In this document: in pieces, positions 17,831 to 25,751 of the stretch
Position numbering within the stretch: position 1 is the stretch's first letter
How the letters are laid out: each line of letters starts with the position of its first letter
NCBI GenBank assembly: GCA_964519905.1
Contig: CAZFLN010000011.1
Coordinates: forward strand, 1-37,430
Source: CAZFLN01 sp964519905
GTDB taxonomy: Bacteria; Patescibacteriota; Microgenomatia; UBA1400; UBA1396
Direction of reading: 5' to 3'
Length of the DNA stretch: 37,430 nt
Program-made: the position numbers and the translations under genes
Notes under the pieces: generated by a model
Database searches by the model: none
Told to the model about the DNA's origin: nothing
The model's input: the letters and a program-made list of their open reading frames with translations, nothing else

Positions 17831-18102
17831 TGGAAGCTCCATTGTTGTCCCCAGGTTTTTTTCAACTTTTTGATGCCGCAAGCTCTTTGGAAAGTGCGTA
17901 CTTCTTATACGGAATTTTCTTGAGTGCGCTCTTTTTCTGTGCATTTCTGATTTATGTTTTATTTGCCTTAGTTGCCGTACGCCAGATTTACCTCATGGAC
18001 GCCACGATTAAGACTCCATTGTCTCCGGTTCTTAAGCTGGTTGGTTGGGCACATTTGTTTGTCTCTATCTTTATTGCAAGTATGGTCTTTGTGGCGCTTT
18101 AG
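17830..18102 (+). CDS. small membrane protein (90 aa)
   Basis: The start ATG shares its A with the TAA stop of the preceding gene (TAATG), so the two are translationally coupled. The product has two clear membrane helices (about 25-50 and 68-88) joined by a short basic loop. No family was recognised. The coupling suggests that it works with the PH-domain protein, perhaps as a subunit of the same membrane complex. Confidence 0.7.
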   Translation: MEAPLLSPGFFQLFDAASSLESAYFLYGIFLSALFFCAFLIYVLFALVAVRQIYLMDATIKTPLSPVLKLVGWAHLFVSIFIASMVFVAL

Positions 18103-18114
18103 TCGCTTTTTTTG

Positions 18115-18120
18115 TACGAT
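18115..18120 (+). promoter_or_regulatory. -10 element of the 647-aa gene
   Basis: TACGAT lies 7 nt before ATG 18128. It supports that start over upstream in-frame codons, which lie inside the preceding gene. Confidence 0.4.
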
Positions 18121-18127
18121 AGAGGGA

Positions 18128-20071
18128 ATGCACTCAGTTTCTTTTCAGCATGCTTCTGCGGTCGGCATCCCGTCCAAGGTGGCTTGGTCTACGACTACAG
18201 CCTTGAGATTTGGCTCAGGTGAACTTATTGCGGCCATGTCTTTTGTTGGAAATGATCAATCTCCGCACGATGGTCGACGTTTTGTCAGTGCGTTGTCCGA
18301 TTCTCGTGATGAATCTCAATTCTCAGCCGCCAGTGTGTATCAAAAAATTCGAACTTTGCTGAGTGAACTCAGTGAAGAAACTTTTTTCTCGGCTGCATTT
18401 TTGTGGTGCCAAGAAGACACCGTTACCATTTTTTGTTTTGGCCACGCGAGCGTGGCTCTGCAACGAAGAGAGCAGTGGAAGTGGCTCTGCAGTGGAGAAG
18501 AATCCGAAAAGGTTTTGCAAGGGAGTGTGCGACCTGGTGATATGTATGCATTATTCACCGGCTCTGCTCAATCACTTCATTCTGTTACGCAGCATATTTT
18601 TCAAGATGCTGACATGGCAGCCACGAGCTTGATGCCAGGGGTCAATCGTTTGGAGGAACAATCCGAAGTCGCCGTGGTATTTGTGCAGAAAGAGGATCTC
18701 ACCCAAAATGTCCCCAGCGAAAGTGCTCGAACAGCGAGTTGGTTGCAGAAGCCAGTGGTGAGTAAAAGTGATTCTCATCCAGACGAAGAGGTTGAAGAAA
18801 CGAGTGAATCAGCCGCGACTGAAACGCCAGAAGATTCTTTTTCTCCAACATCCCAAATGACCAACAATACAGAGCATCTCATTTCTCCAGCACGATTGAG
18901 TCAAGGTGTCGCGGCCGCCACGATAGTTCAGCCGAGAGGCAAGATTCCTGTGTGGTGGAAAGTGTTTCGACTGGAACGACGGTTTCAGTGGCCAGAGTTT
19001 CGTGTGTTACGCGTGGCAATTCTCCTTGCAGTTGTGGGAGCGGTTCTCGGTGGAGTTATGGGAGTGCGTGAATGGCGAGTTCGATCTGAGTACTCCCAAG
19101 TTGTCTTACCGCTCGAAACGGCGGTTTCAGATCTGCAATCATATCCGGAAAGTGAGCGATTTGAGCAGCGAGACAAGGCTCAGTCTTTGTTGGAACGTTT
19201 ACAAGCTACACGAGTGCAGTCAAGCTCCAACCAGCGAAAACTGAACACGCTTATCGACACGACACAAAAAATGTACGCCGAGACGGCTGCCGAGACTCGA
19301 TTAGTGAGTGTGCCACTCTTTTTTGATTTCCGTTTGGTTCAGCCAAATTTTCTCTCCAGTCGTGCCAGTATTGATCGTACCAGTGCTGTATTTTTAGATA
19401 CGAGCCAATCGTTGGCGCTTTCTTTGGATGTTCGAACCAAACGGACCGAGACAATTCAAGTTCCATCCGTAAATGCCGTGCTGGATGCAGTATCAAACGC
19501 TGCAACTTTTTATTGGCTGACTCCAGAAAACGTTACTCGAACAACCGGTGATGAAACTACCGTTTTACACTCTTGGGCTGCTGGTCGAGAGCCAAAATTC
19601 CTGGAAAGATATGGATCCAATCTCTATGTTCTCGACACAGGATCCCAACAAATTTGGAGATTGGATGCCGATACTGCTGGAAGTCCGAGTGCCTGGATTC
19701 GTTCTGCTCGAGGCATCGATGTTCGTACTGTTTCTTCAATGTCTATTGACGGAGAAATTTGGCTTGGCACTCGTTCGGGAGACGTGTATCGCTTGCGACA
19801 GGGAAGTCGTCAAGACTTCGTTCTGAAGGGCTTGCAGGAGCCATTTTCGAGCACGTTGTTAACCGCGGTAACGACAGAAAATCAAATCCTCGCTGTGGCT
19901 GAACCAACGAAACAACGAGTTGTATTTATCGATAAATCTTCTGGAGAGTATTTACGTCAAATTCACTCGGCGCAAATTGGAGCGGTTACAGACCTTTTCT
20001 GGGACACTGACGGCACAACCCTGTATTTAGTCGCAGGGAGCTTGGTGTATTCACTTTCAGCGCAAGAATAA
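18128..20071 (+). CDS. membrane protein with a PP2C-like N-terminus and a propeller-like C-terminus
   Basis: The 647-aa product has three parts. The cytoplasmic N-terminal region (about 1-200) resembles a PP2C phosphatase fold, with a strand pattern including TIFCFGHASVALQRR and RPGDMYALFTGSA, in the positions of GDSR and GD.L.L.SDG. The metal-binding aspartates of active PP2C enzymes are mostly missing. A Glu/Ser-rich linker leads to one membrane helix (about 293-315). The external C-terminal half contains repeated strands such as LYVLDTGSQQIWRLDAD and IWLGTRSGDVYRL, suggesting a beta-propeller. I infer a transmembrane sensor with a degenerate phosphatase-like domain. Both domain calls come from pattern only. 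Confidence 0.5.
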   Translation: MHSVSFQHASAVGIPSKVAWSTTTALRFGSGELIAAMSFVGNDQSPHDGRRFVSALSDSRDESQFSAASVYQKIRTLLSELSEETFFSAAFLWCQEDTVTIFCFGHASVALQRREQWKWLCSGEESEKVLQGSVRPGDMYALFTGSAQSLHSVTQHIFQDADMAATSLMPGVNRLEEQSEVAVVFVQKEDLTQNVPSESARTASWLQKPVVSKSDSHPDEEVEETSESAATETPEDSFSPTSQMTNNTEHLISPARLSQGVAAATIVQPRGKIPVWWKVFRLERRFQWPEFRVLRVAILLAVVGAVLGGVMGVREWRVRSEYSQVVLPLETAVSDLQSYPESERFEQRDKAQSLLERLQATRVQSSSNQRKLNTLIDTTQKMYAETAAETRLVSVPLFFDFRLVQPNFLSSRASIDRTSAVFLDTSQSLALSLDVRTKRTETIQVPSVNAVLDAVSNAATFYWLTPENVTRTTGDETTVLHSWAAGREPKFLERYGSNLYVLDTGSQQIWRLDADTAGSPSAWIRSARGIDVRTVSSMSIDGEIWLGTRSGDVYRLRQGSRQDFVLKGLQEPFSSTLLTAVTTENQILAVAEPTKQRVVFIDKSSGEYLRQIHSAQIGAVTDLFWDTDGTTLYLVAGSLVYSLSAQE

Positions 20072-20093
20072 AGTTTTGATTTCCACTTACTCG

Positions 20094-22499
20094 CTACTCT
20101 TGCCACTCAAAAAAACCGGAACTCAGTTGGAATTGTCTCTCGGCTGAAACTCTGTACCGTTCTTGTACCATTTCGTGAGTAATGCTTCCGTCTGGTTGTG
20201 CCACTTCAATGGTTGAGCGAGTACAGTCAAGACAGTAGTTTCTGGTGTAGGGATCACTCAAGAGAACGTGCATTTCCAGACGTAAATCATCAGTTGGATC
20301 ATCTTGCTGCGGTGGGAGTCCGGTTTGTCCGGCAATCCAGGTTTCACTCACGACGTTTTCTGGTTGTGTCGGTTCGGTACCTTCCCAGAAAATTTCGGTG
20401 GTCATTTCGCAAGCACGATCTCCTGGAGTGGACTCACTGGGAAGCGCTCCAGATCGACGGCAGAAGCTCTTGGAAAGTATGGTTTCTGGAGCACTCGGCC
20501 ACTCAGTAGTTGGTCGATTTTCCAATACCCAAGACATAATTTTGTTCCAAATTGGGGCCGCCCCAGTTACTCCAGAAACGAGACTTTGATTCATTGGTGA
20601 GTTGTTAGTGTTCCCAACCCAAGTAACGACTAAGTAATCTGGTGTAAACCCAACTGTCCAGTTATCTCTGAGATCGTTAGTTGTACCGGTTTTCGCAGCG
20701 ACTTTGTGTCCGCGAATGTTCAGTTGTGAGTTTGTGCCAAAGGCTGCTGAGCGAGCCTGGTTGTCAGACATAGTATCTGCCACCAGATATGCAATCTCGG
20801 CATCGAGAACTCGATAGATTTCGTTCGTATCTGTTGAGATCTTAAGATCTGGAATAGGTCTTTCGGTCGCCGGTGTTCCTGGTTGTAAGAACTGAATGGC
20901 TTCTAATTGTTCTTGGCGTTTTTCGGTATTGGCTTCGTACAATACTTCGCCTTGGTAATTTTCGATTTTCAGAATAGAGATGACTGGAACCTTTACTCCT
21001 TCATTTGCGAGAACGCCAAAAGTAGTGGCCATGTCTGTCATAGTGACTTCTCCTGCCCCTAAAGAAAGAGACAATCCATAATTTTGAGGAGAGGTGAAAC
21101 TATGAATTCCCATGGCAGAGGAAGTGGCAATAAAGTTCTCTAACCCTGTGACACCCAGAACCTTGACCGCCGGAATATTGTACGAATTTGCGAGCGCCTG
21201 ACGCATGGTAACTGGACCGCGGAAACTATTATCGTAGTTTCGTGGGCAGTACTCACTTTGGCCGAGTGCTTGGAAGCAAGTGGGAATATCGAGCATCATA
21301 CTGCCGAGCGTGACTCGACGAAGCTGCATGGCAACAGCCAAGTTGATTGGCTTAATCGAAGATCCTGGCTGTCGGAGTCGAGTCGTCATGTTAATCTGTC
21401 CCTCGCTTGTGGCGTCAAAGTAATCTTTGGCTCCAATCATGGCGAGAATTTCACCAGTTTTTGGGTTCGTGACGAGACTGGCTCCAGTACTCACTCGAGC
21501 GCGAGCGAGTGCATTGACCTCTGCAGAAAGGGAAGCCTGCGCGGCATTTTGCATTTCAAGATCCAGGGTTGTTGTTACACGCAGCCCACCTCGTTCCACA
21601 ACGCCTTGACCAAATTCTTCGATCAGTTGATCTCGAACATGGAACACAAAGTGTGGAGCTTGGATGGTAAATCGCTTTTGAGCAAAGACAAGTTCTTCGT
21701 TTGCGGCTGCTTCTGCTTGTTCAGCGGTGATGTAGCCGTCTTCGGTCATGCGTCGCAAGACTTCGTTTTGTCTGGCTTTTCCAAGCTCTGGAGTGTTCCC
21801 AAATGGTGAGTATCGAGTGGGGGATTGAGGCAGTCCAGCAAGATACGCCGCTTCGGAAAGTGACAGGTTTTTGGCAGGTTTATCAAAGAACGTTTGCGCC
21901 GCTGCCTCAATCCCCCAAGCCGTTCCGCCATATGGAATATGATTGAGGTACATTTCCAAAATTTCGTCTTTTGAGTACATGATTTCGGTTCCGATGGTGA
22001 GCACCGCCTCTTTGGCCTTGCGTTCCCAGGTTCGTTCGTTGGTGAGTAAGGAAACTTTTACTAATTGCTGCGTGAGAGTTGATCCACCTTGCAGTCGCTG
22101 ATTTACAAACGTATTGATAAAAGCACGGGTGATTCCAACAAAATCAAGTCCAAAGTGTCTGTAAAAGTTTTTGTCTTCAATAGAAATACTTGCTTGGGAG
22201 ACGTACGGGGGAAGATCCTGGAGAGAAACTGGTGTTCTATTTTCGTCTGCAAATACTTCGTAGAGAAGTTCGCCATTTCTATCCAGAATTTGTGTACTCA
22301 CTGAAATAGCGTCAGCCGAAGTGAGTCGAGCGGGAGAGGGAAGATCCTGTAAAAACCAAACCAGAAAAGCAATTCCGAAAAGACAGGTCGTCAAAAAGAC
22401 GACCAACAGGACTTTTATCCAGAGAGCCACACTCTGCCATTTTTGACGCCAGAGTACGACTCGTGTTGTTTTTTCAGTTTTTAAACTGGATTTCGGCAT
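20094..22499 (-). CDS. class A penicillin-binding protein (transglycosylase/transpeptidase)
   Basis: A bifunctional enzyme that polymerises and cross-links peptidoglycan. The 801-aa product has a cytoplasmic basic N-terminus and one membrane anchor (about 27-50). A GT51 domain follows, with the catalytic EDKNFYRHFG at residues 109-118 and GGSTLTQQL at 138-146. The transpeptidase domain has S380-S-I-K383, S439-Y-N441 and K603-T-G605. The C-terminal extension contains four or more cysteines, including a YCLDC motif, which may form disulfides outside the cell. It converges on the PP2C-like gene with a 22-bp gap. Confidence 0.96.
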   Translation of the reverse strand: MPKSSLKTEKTTRVVLWRQKWQSVALWIKVLLVVFLTTCLFGIAFLVWFLQDLPSPARLTSADAISVSTQILDRNGELLYEVFADENRTPVSLQDLPPYVSQASISIEDKNFYRHFGLDFVGITRAFINTFVNQRLQGGSTLTQQLVKVSLLTNERTWERKAKEAVLTIGTEIMYSKDEILEMYLNHIPYGGTAWGIEAAAQTFFDKPAKNLSLSEAAYLAGLPQSPTRYSPFGNTPELGKARQNEVLRRMTEDGYITAEQAEAAANEELVFAQKRFTIQAPHFVFHVRDQLIEEFGQGVVERGGLRVTTTLDLEMQNAAQASLSAEVNALARARVSTGASLVTNPKTGEILAMIGAKDYFDATSEGQINMTTRLRQPGSSIKPINLAVAMQLRRVTLGSMMLDIPTCFQALGQSEYCPRNYDNSFRGPVTMRQALANSYNIPAVKVLGVTGLENFIATSSAMGIHSFTSPQNYGLSLSLGAGEVTMTDMATTFGVLANEGVKVPVISILKIENYQGEVLYEANTEKRQEQLEAIQFLQPGTPATERPIPDLKISTDTNEIYRVLDAEIAYLVADTMSDNQARSAAFGTNSQLNIRGHKVAAKTGTTNDLRDNWTVGFTPDYLVVTWVGNTNNSPMNQSLVSGVTGAAPIWNKIMSWVLENRPTTEWPSAPETILSKSFCRRSGALPSESTPGDRACEMTTEIFWEGTEPTQPENVVSETWIAGQTGLPPQQDDPTDDLRLEMHVLLSDPYTRNYCLDCTRSTIEVAQPDGSITHEMVQERYRVSAERQFQLSSGFFEWQE

Positions 22500-22526
22500 A
22501 CGTGAATGTCTTTTTTGCGTTGTTGT

Positions 22527-22556
22527 TTGATTCTACCAAGTTTTTTCCCGTATTAT
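22527..22556 (+). promoter_or_regulatory. promoter of the HEPN-like gene
   Basis: TTGATT (22527-22532), 18 bp, then TATTAT (22551-22556), which ends 6 nt before the GTG at 22563. This decides the start of that gene. Confidence 0.55.
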
Positions 22557-22562
22557 GGTGCA

Positions 22563-23060
22563 GTGTCAACACCACTTTCTCTTTCCACCGCGCTCTATAA
22601 CTTTTTTTCACCAGAAGCGCGTGAGCATTGTCGAGATACACTCGAACTAATTGAGTGGCTCACTCTGCCGAGTAATCGACCCGAAGTACATGACTTTTCA
22701 TTTATTGTGTTTCCAGTCGCCAAAACCTATGAGGGCTTTTTGCGTGATTATTTCTACCAAGCTGGATTGATTGATAAGCGCGATTATGAGGGCAAGTACT
22801 TTCGTATTGGACGAAGTTTTAACCCAGATTTACCTCAACGTTTGCGAGATGAAGAATGGATTTACGACGACGTTGCCAATCTTTGTTCTCCAGAAGTGGC
22901 TCGACAATTATGGAAAGCATGGATAGAAGGACGAAATCATTTGTTTCATTACTATCCCCACGGACGATATTGCTTGACCTACGAACAAGCGGTTGAGCGA
23001 TCATGGATGCTGATTCAGGCTATGGAAAGCGCGCTGCAATGCGACTGGATTCGTTCGTAA
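22563..23060 (+). CDS. HEPN-like hypothetical protein (165 aa)
   Basis: The frame extends upstream to 22506, but the promoter lies inside that extension, so I use the GTG at 22563. The mature start reads MSTPLSLSTALYNFF. The product is soluble and mostly helical, with Trp and Tyr clusters. It contains R124-N-H-L-F-H129, which fits the R-x4-6-H motif of HEPN ribonucleases, placed in the second half as in that superfamily. HEPN proteins act as toxins, CRISPR effectors or RNA-processing enzymes. No antitoxin or nucleotidyltransferase partner is adjacent, so a standard HEPN-MNT toxin pair is not evident. The assignment rests on one short motif plus overall character. Confidence 0.4.
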   Translation: MSTPLSLSTALYNFFSPEAREHCRDTLELIEWLTLPSNRPEVHDFSFIVFPVAKTYEGFLRDYFYQAGLIDKRDYEGKYFRIGRSFNPDLPQRLRDEEWIYDDVANLCSPEVARQLWKAWIEGRNHLFHYYPHGRYCLTYEQAVERSWMLIQAMESALQCDWIRS

Positions 23061-23076
23061 GTTTTTTGTAAGTTTT

Positions 23077-23085
23077 TGGTATTAT
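23077..23085 (+). promoter_or_regulatory. extended -10 of the kinase-like gene
   Basis: TGGTATTAT ends 6 nt before ATG 23092. Confidence 0.5.
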
Positions 23086-23091
23086 CCTTAT

Positions 23092-23718
23092 ATGTCATAC
23101 CACAACATTACTATTTCTGGACTTCCAGGCTGTGGGTCAACCACCCTGCTCAAACTTCTGCGTGAACACTTGGGCGAAGAAGGCTGGCAAGGGTTTTCTG
23201 GCGGTGAGTTTATGCGTGCCTACGCTGAAAGCAAGGGGATGTTCGAGAAAAAGGGTGGATTACACCATGACGCTAGTCATTATGAAGATGATTTTGATCG
23301 CCAAATTGATTATGGCATGCGTGAGCGACTCTCGACTGAGAAAAACTGGATCTTGGAATCATGGATTTCTGGATTTATGGCTCAAGAAGTTCCTGGAGTG
23401 TTGAAAGTCCTCATGATTTGTTCCAATGACTCGGTCCGTATTGATCGTATTGTGAATCGCGATCAAGTCAGTATTGAAGAAGCCAAAGAAAATATTCGCC
23501 AACGGGTCGAAAATAACGTCACAAAGTGGCGACGAATGTATGCCGCAGAGTGGAACGAGTGGGTTGTCCAGACAGGAAAAGCCAAAGACACAGATGAAAT
23601 TGATTTTTGGCAACCAAATCTTTACGATGTAGTCATAGATACATATTCGACATCGAAACAAGACACGCTTGATCTCGTGCTTGCTGCCCTCTATGACCGC
23701 GACAACCAGACAAAATAA
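23092..23718 (+). CDS. P-loop kinase, cytidylate-kinase-like
   Basis: The 208-aa product begins with a strand and a P-loop, GLPGCGSTT (residues 10-18), of the kind seen in cytidylate and adenylate kinases. It continues with GGEFMRAYAESKGM, similar to the NMP-binding SGDIFR.A...GM stretch of the cytidylate_kin2 family, and a lid-like region with VNRDQVSIEEAKENIRQR. A role in making CDP/dCDP or as another small-molecule kinase is likely. The exact substrate cannot be read from the sequence. The 3' end overlaps the next gene by 26 nt. Confidence 0.7.
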   Translation: MSYHNITISGLPGCGSTTLLKLLREHLGEEGWQGFSGGEFMRAYAESKGMFEKKGGLHHDASHYEDDFDRQIDYGMRERLSTEKNWILESWISGFMAQEVPGVLKVLMICSNDSVRIDRIVNRDQVSIEEAKENIRQRVENNVTKWRRMYAAEWNEWVVQTGKAKDTDEIDFWQPNLYDVVIDTYSTSKQDTLDLVLAALYDRDNQTK

Positions 23719-24520
23719 ATCAACCAAACTCCAACAGCTTCAAAAGAAGCATTCGGATCGTTTTTCTGGTCGCGCTTCTCAGCGGTCGTTCCAAGAGCGA
23801 AATTCTCGTTCAAGTGGAGCAACAGCTTTTAAGTCTCGTTCACTCACGAAAACGGTGTACACCGATTCTATGCGCAATCTGCACTCGTTCTTCTTCTTAA
23901 TAATGAGTTTGTTGCTTGTCTGGGGAGCGTATAGATTTTTAGTTCGGATGCCCGTATGGTTTGATGAAGGAATTGCCAAGGCGATTGTGTTTGGCTTGCC
24001 GGTGGCCTGGCTTACCGCTCGTTCTCGATTCATGGTTCAGAACATTGGCTTGAATCCAAGCAAACTCTTCCCAGGACTCAATTTTGGTTTGGGAGTTGGT
24101 GGACTGTATGGTTTTGCCGTTATTCTTTCTCAGATGCTGGTGGGACGAGAGATTGTTGCTGGCGATTTTTTCCTCACCAATACCTTCTTATGGATGGCAG
24201 CTATGGCACTCTTAACCGCCTGGTGGGAGTCACTCTTCTTTTTCGCTTTGCCAGTGCAGTATATTCGCAGTGTGGCCGGCTGGATTTCTGATGCCTGGAT
24301 TGGGATATTCGTTGTGGTTGTTTTCTTGTTGTTCCATGCTCCACTGCGTTTGGTTCTTACTGGGGGAAGTCCTGAATTTTTGATCCAGATTGGTATCTTG
24401 GCATTATTCGCGATTGGGCAGTTTATCGTGTATACTCGTACTCGAAACTTATATGCTGTGATCCTGTCACATTTTTTCTGGGGACTCGTCCTGGAAGTGT
24501 ACAGCCAAACGCTCGTATAA
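23693..24520 (+). CDS. CPBP-family-like intramembrane protease
   Basis: The product (275 aa from ATG 23693) has a basic Ser/Arg/Lys-rich head of about 60 residues and then about six to seven membrane helices. Motifs match the CPBP (CAAX protease/bacteriocin-processing) family loosely: WESLFFFALP where EExxxR is expected, FLLFHAPLRL for FxxxH, and LSHFFWGL for the final His. The second Glu and the Arg of motif 1 are missing, so activity is uncertain. The reading frame begins inside the kinase gene. An alternative start, ATG 23870, would remove the basic head and has TGTACACC just upstream. Confidence 0.55.
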   Translation: MTATTRQNKSTKLQQLQKKHSDRFSGRASQRSFQERNSRSSGATAFKSRSLTKTVYTDSMRNLHSFFFLIMSLLLVWGAYRFLVRMPVWFDEGIAKAIVFGLPVAWLTARSRFMVQNIGLNPSKLFPGLNFGLGVGGLYGFAVILSQMLVGREIVAGDFFLTNTFLWMAAMALLTAWWESLFFFALPVQYIRSVAGWISDAWIGIFVVVVFLLFHAPLRLVLTGGSPEFLIQIGILALFAIGQFIVYTRTRNLYAVILSHFFWGLVLEVYSQTLV

Positions 24521-24521
24521 T
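24516..24521 (+). promoter_or_regulatory. -10 element of the DUF5667-like gene
   Basis: A perfect TATAAT lies at the end of the preceding gene and ends 12 nt before ATG 24534, giving a leader of only about five nucleotides. Confidence 0.45.
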
Positions 24522-24533
24522 TACCACACCATT

Positions 24534-25085
24534 ATGAAAACACTCAAACGGTATTGTTTTTATCCCCTGTTGTGGGTGAGTGGGGCTGTGTTTGTGGCAG
24601 TACTTTCTCTTTTTTCGGCTCATGTTTCTCAAACCAAAGCGGTCACCAATATTCCTTCTCCGAGTCCGCAGAATGAGGCTTCGTTCCGTCGACCTGTTTT
24701 TGATACCCACTATCCTGGATCTTTGGCATATCTAGCCGTTCGTGCCCAAGAGCGTTTTCAACAGTCGGCCCTTCGTCCAGAAGAACTTCCGGCTGTTTTT
24801 ATATATCGAGCACAAGATCGTACGAAAGCCGCAAAGCAGGCTTGGAATCATGGCGATGAGGAGCGTTCTTTGCAAACACTCCAAAAAGCTCATGTGTATT
24901 TGCACCGAGCAGTGCATGAATGCCAAAACTTCGAGTCCGGGGGTGAGAAAATTTCTCAAGAAATTTCTGATACAAGCGATGAGTTGCTCAGTATGATTCA
25001 ACAATTTGAAAAAGACTGTGAGACCGATCAATCTCGTTCGAATTTGACAAGAATTTCCCGAGAGATATACGCTTTGAATCTCTAG
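24534..25085 (+). CDS. DUF5667-like exported helical protein
   Basis: The 183-aa product has an N-terminal signal or anchor (about 8-30, FYPLLWVSGAVFVAVLSLFS) and a helical domain. The domain begins with HYPGSLAYLAVRAQERF and continues with a two-helix region containing regularly spaced Lys, Ala and Gln. This matches the look of DUF5667, whose members start with PDSPLYPLKR.WE. and occur as extracytoplasmic proteins in CPR and related bacteria. The function is unknown. The family call is tentative. Confidence 0.55.
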   Translation: MKTLKRYCFYPLLWVSGAVFVAVLSLFSAHVSQTKAVTNIPSPSPQNEASFRRPVFDTHYPGSLAYLAVRAQERFQQSALRPEELPAVFIYRAQDRTKAAKQAWNHGDEERSLQTLQKAHVYLHRAVHECQNFESGGEKISQEISDTSDELLSMIQQFEKDCETDQSRSNLTRISREIYALNL

Positions 25086-25149
25086 AAATACAGCATTTTT
25101 CGAGTTCCGGAAAAATTCCCTATTTTGATACAGTTGGTTCTGTTTACAG

Positions 25150-25197
25150 GCACCGTCTATGGTGGTTTACTGAATGTCCTCGCACTACATATAGTGT
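25150..25197 (+). promoter_or_regulatory. tandem NrdR boxes and promoter of nrdR-nrdJ
   Basis: Box 2 (25182-25197, GCACTACATATAGTGT) matches 14 of 16 positions of the palindromic consensus ACACTATATATAGTGT. Box 1 (25150-25165, GCACCGTCTATGGTGG) keeps the CAC...GTG core (10 of 16). Their centres are 32 bp apart, three helical turns, as is usual for NrdR operators. A -10-like TATAGT (25190-25195), with TTTACT 18 bp upstream, overlaps box 2, so NrdR binding would block the polymerase. This fits autoregulation of nrdR and repression of nrdJ. Confidence 0.7.
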
Positions 25198-25262
25198 TTT
25201 AACTCAAAAAGAGTGAATCACGAACACATGCGCGAGAAACCACGTAACAGAACACAAAAAAT

Positions 25263-25751
25263 ATGCGATGTCCCTATTGTCAGCATACCGAAACCTCGGT
25301 TTTAGAGAGTCGACTCAGCTCTGATACCGAAGCCATTCGTCGACGACGCACTTGCGATCGCTGCGGAAAGCGCTTCACTACCTACGAGCGAGTAGAAGGT
25401 GTTGATTTGCAAGTTGTGAAGAAGAATGGGGAGATTCAGACATTCGACCGCGAAAAACTCCGAAAAGGAATAGTCAAAGCCACGTGGAAGCGTCCAATTT
25501 CCATGGCAGATATTGAAGAACTCATGGCTGAGGTCGAGCGCCGCCTGCGGTTGCGCTCCACTACGCAAATTAAGAGTTGGGAAATTGGAAATTTAGTGAT
25601 GGATCGTTTGCGCCGAATTGACCCGGTCGCCTTTATTCTTTTTGCCTCTGTATACAAAGATTTCCAGTCTCTGGAAGATTTTCAAGAAGAAATTCAACGC
25701 CTGATGTGTTCTCTCGAAGAACATCCACAAGTGCAGAAGGAGCAGTCATGA
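25263..25751 (+). CDS. nrdR: transcriptional repressor NrdR
   Basis: NrdR senses ATP/dATP and represses ribonucleotide reductase genes. The 162-aa product has the N-terminal zinc ribbon with Cys3, Cys6, Cys31 and Cys34 (MRCPYCQH and TCDRCGKRF), followed by an ATP-cone domain (about 47-137, VVKKNGEIQTFDREKLRKG). It is slightly longer than the usual ~150 aa. Its TGA stop overlaps the ATG of nrdJ (ATGA), so the two are one translationally coupled unit. Paired NrdR boxes lie upstream. Confidence 0.96.
   Translation: MRCPYCQHTETSVLESRLSSDTEAIRRRRTCDRCGKRFTTYERVEGVDLQVVKKNGEIQTFDREKLRKGIVKATWKRPISMADIEELMAEVERRLRLRSTTQIKSWEIGNLVMDRLRRIDPVAFILFASVYKDFQSLEDFQEEIQRLMCSLEEHPQVQKEQS
25737..25742 (+). 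promoter_or_regulatory. Shine-Dalgarno deciding the nrdJ start
   Basis: AAGGAG sits 5 nt before ATG 25748 inside the end of nrdR. It favours this start over an in-frame ATG at 25706. Confidence 0.7.

Noticed and set aside
25094..25115. ATTTTTC/GAAAAAT hairpin after the DUF5667-like gene
   Set aside because: The stem is A/T-rich with an 8-nt loop and no T tract after it. It is too weak to call a terminator.
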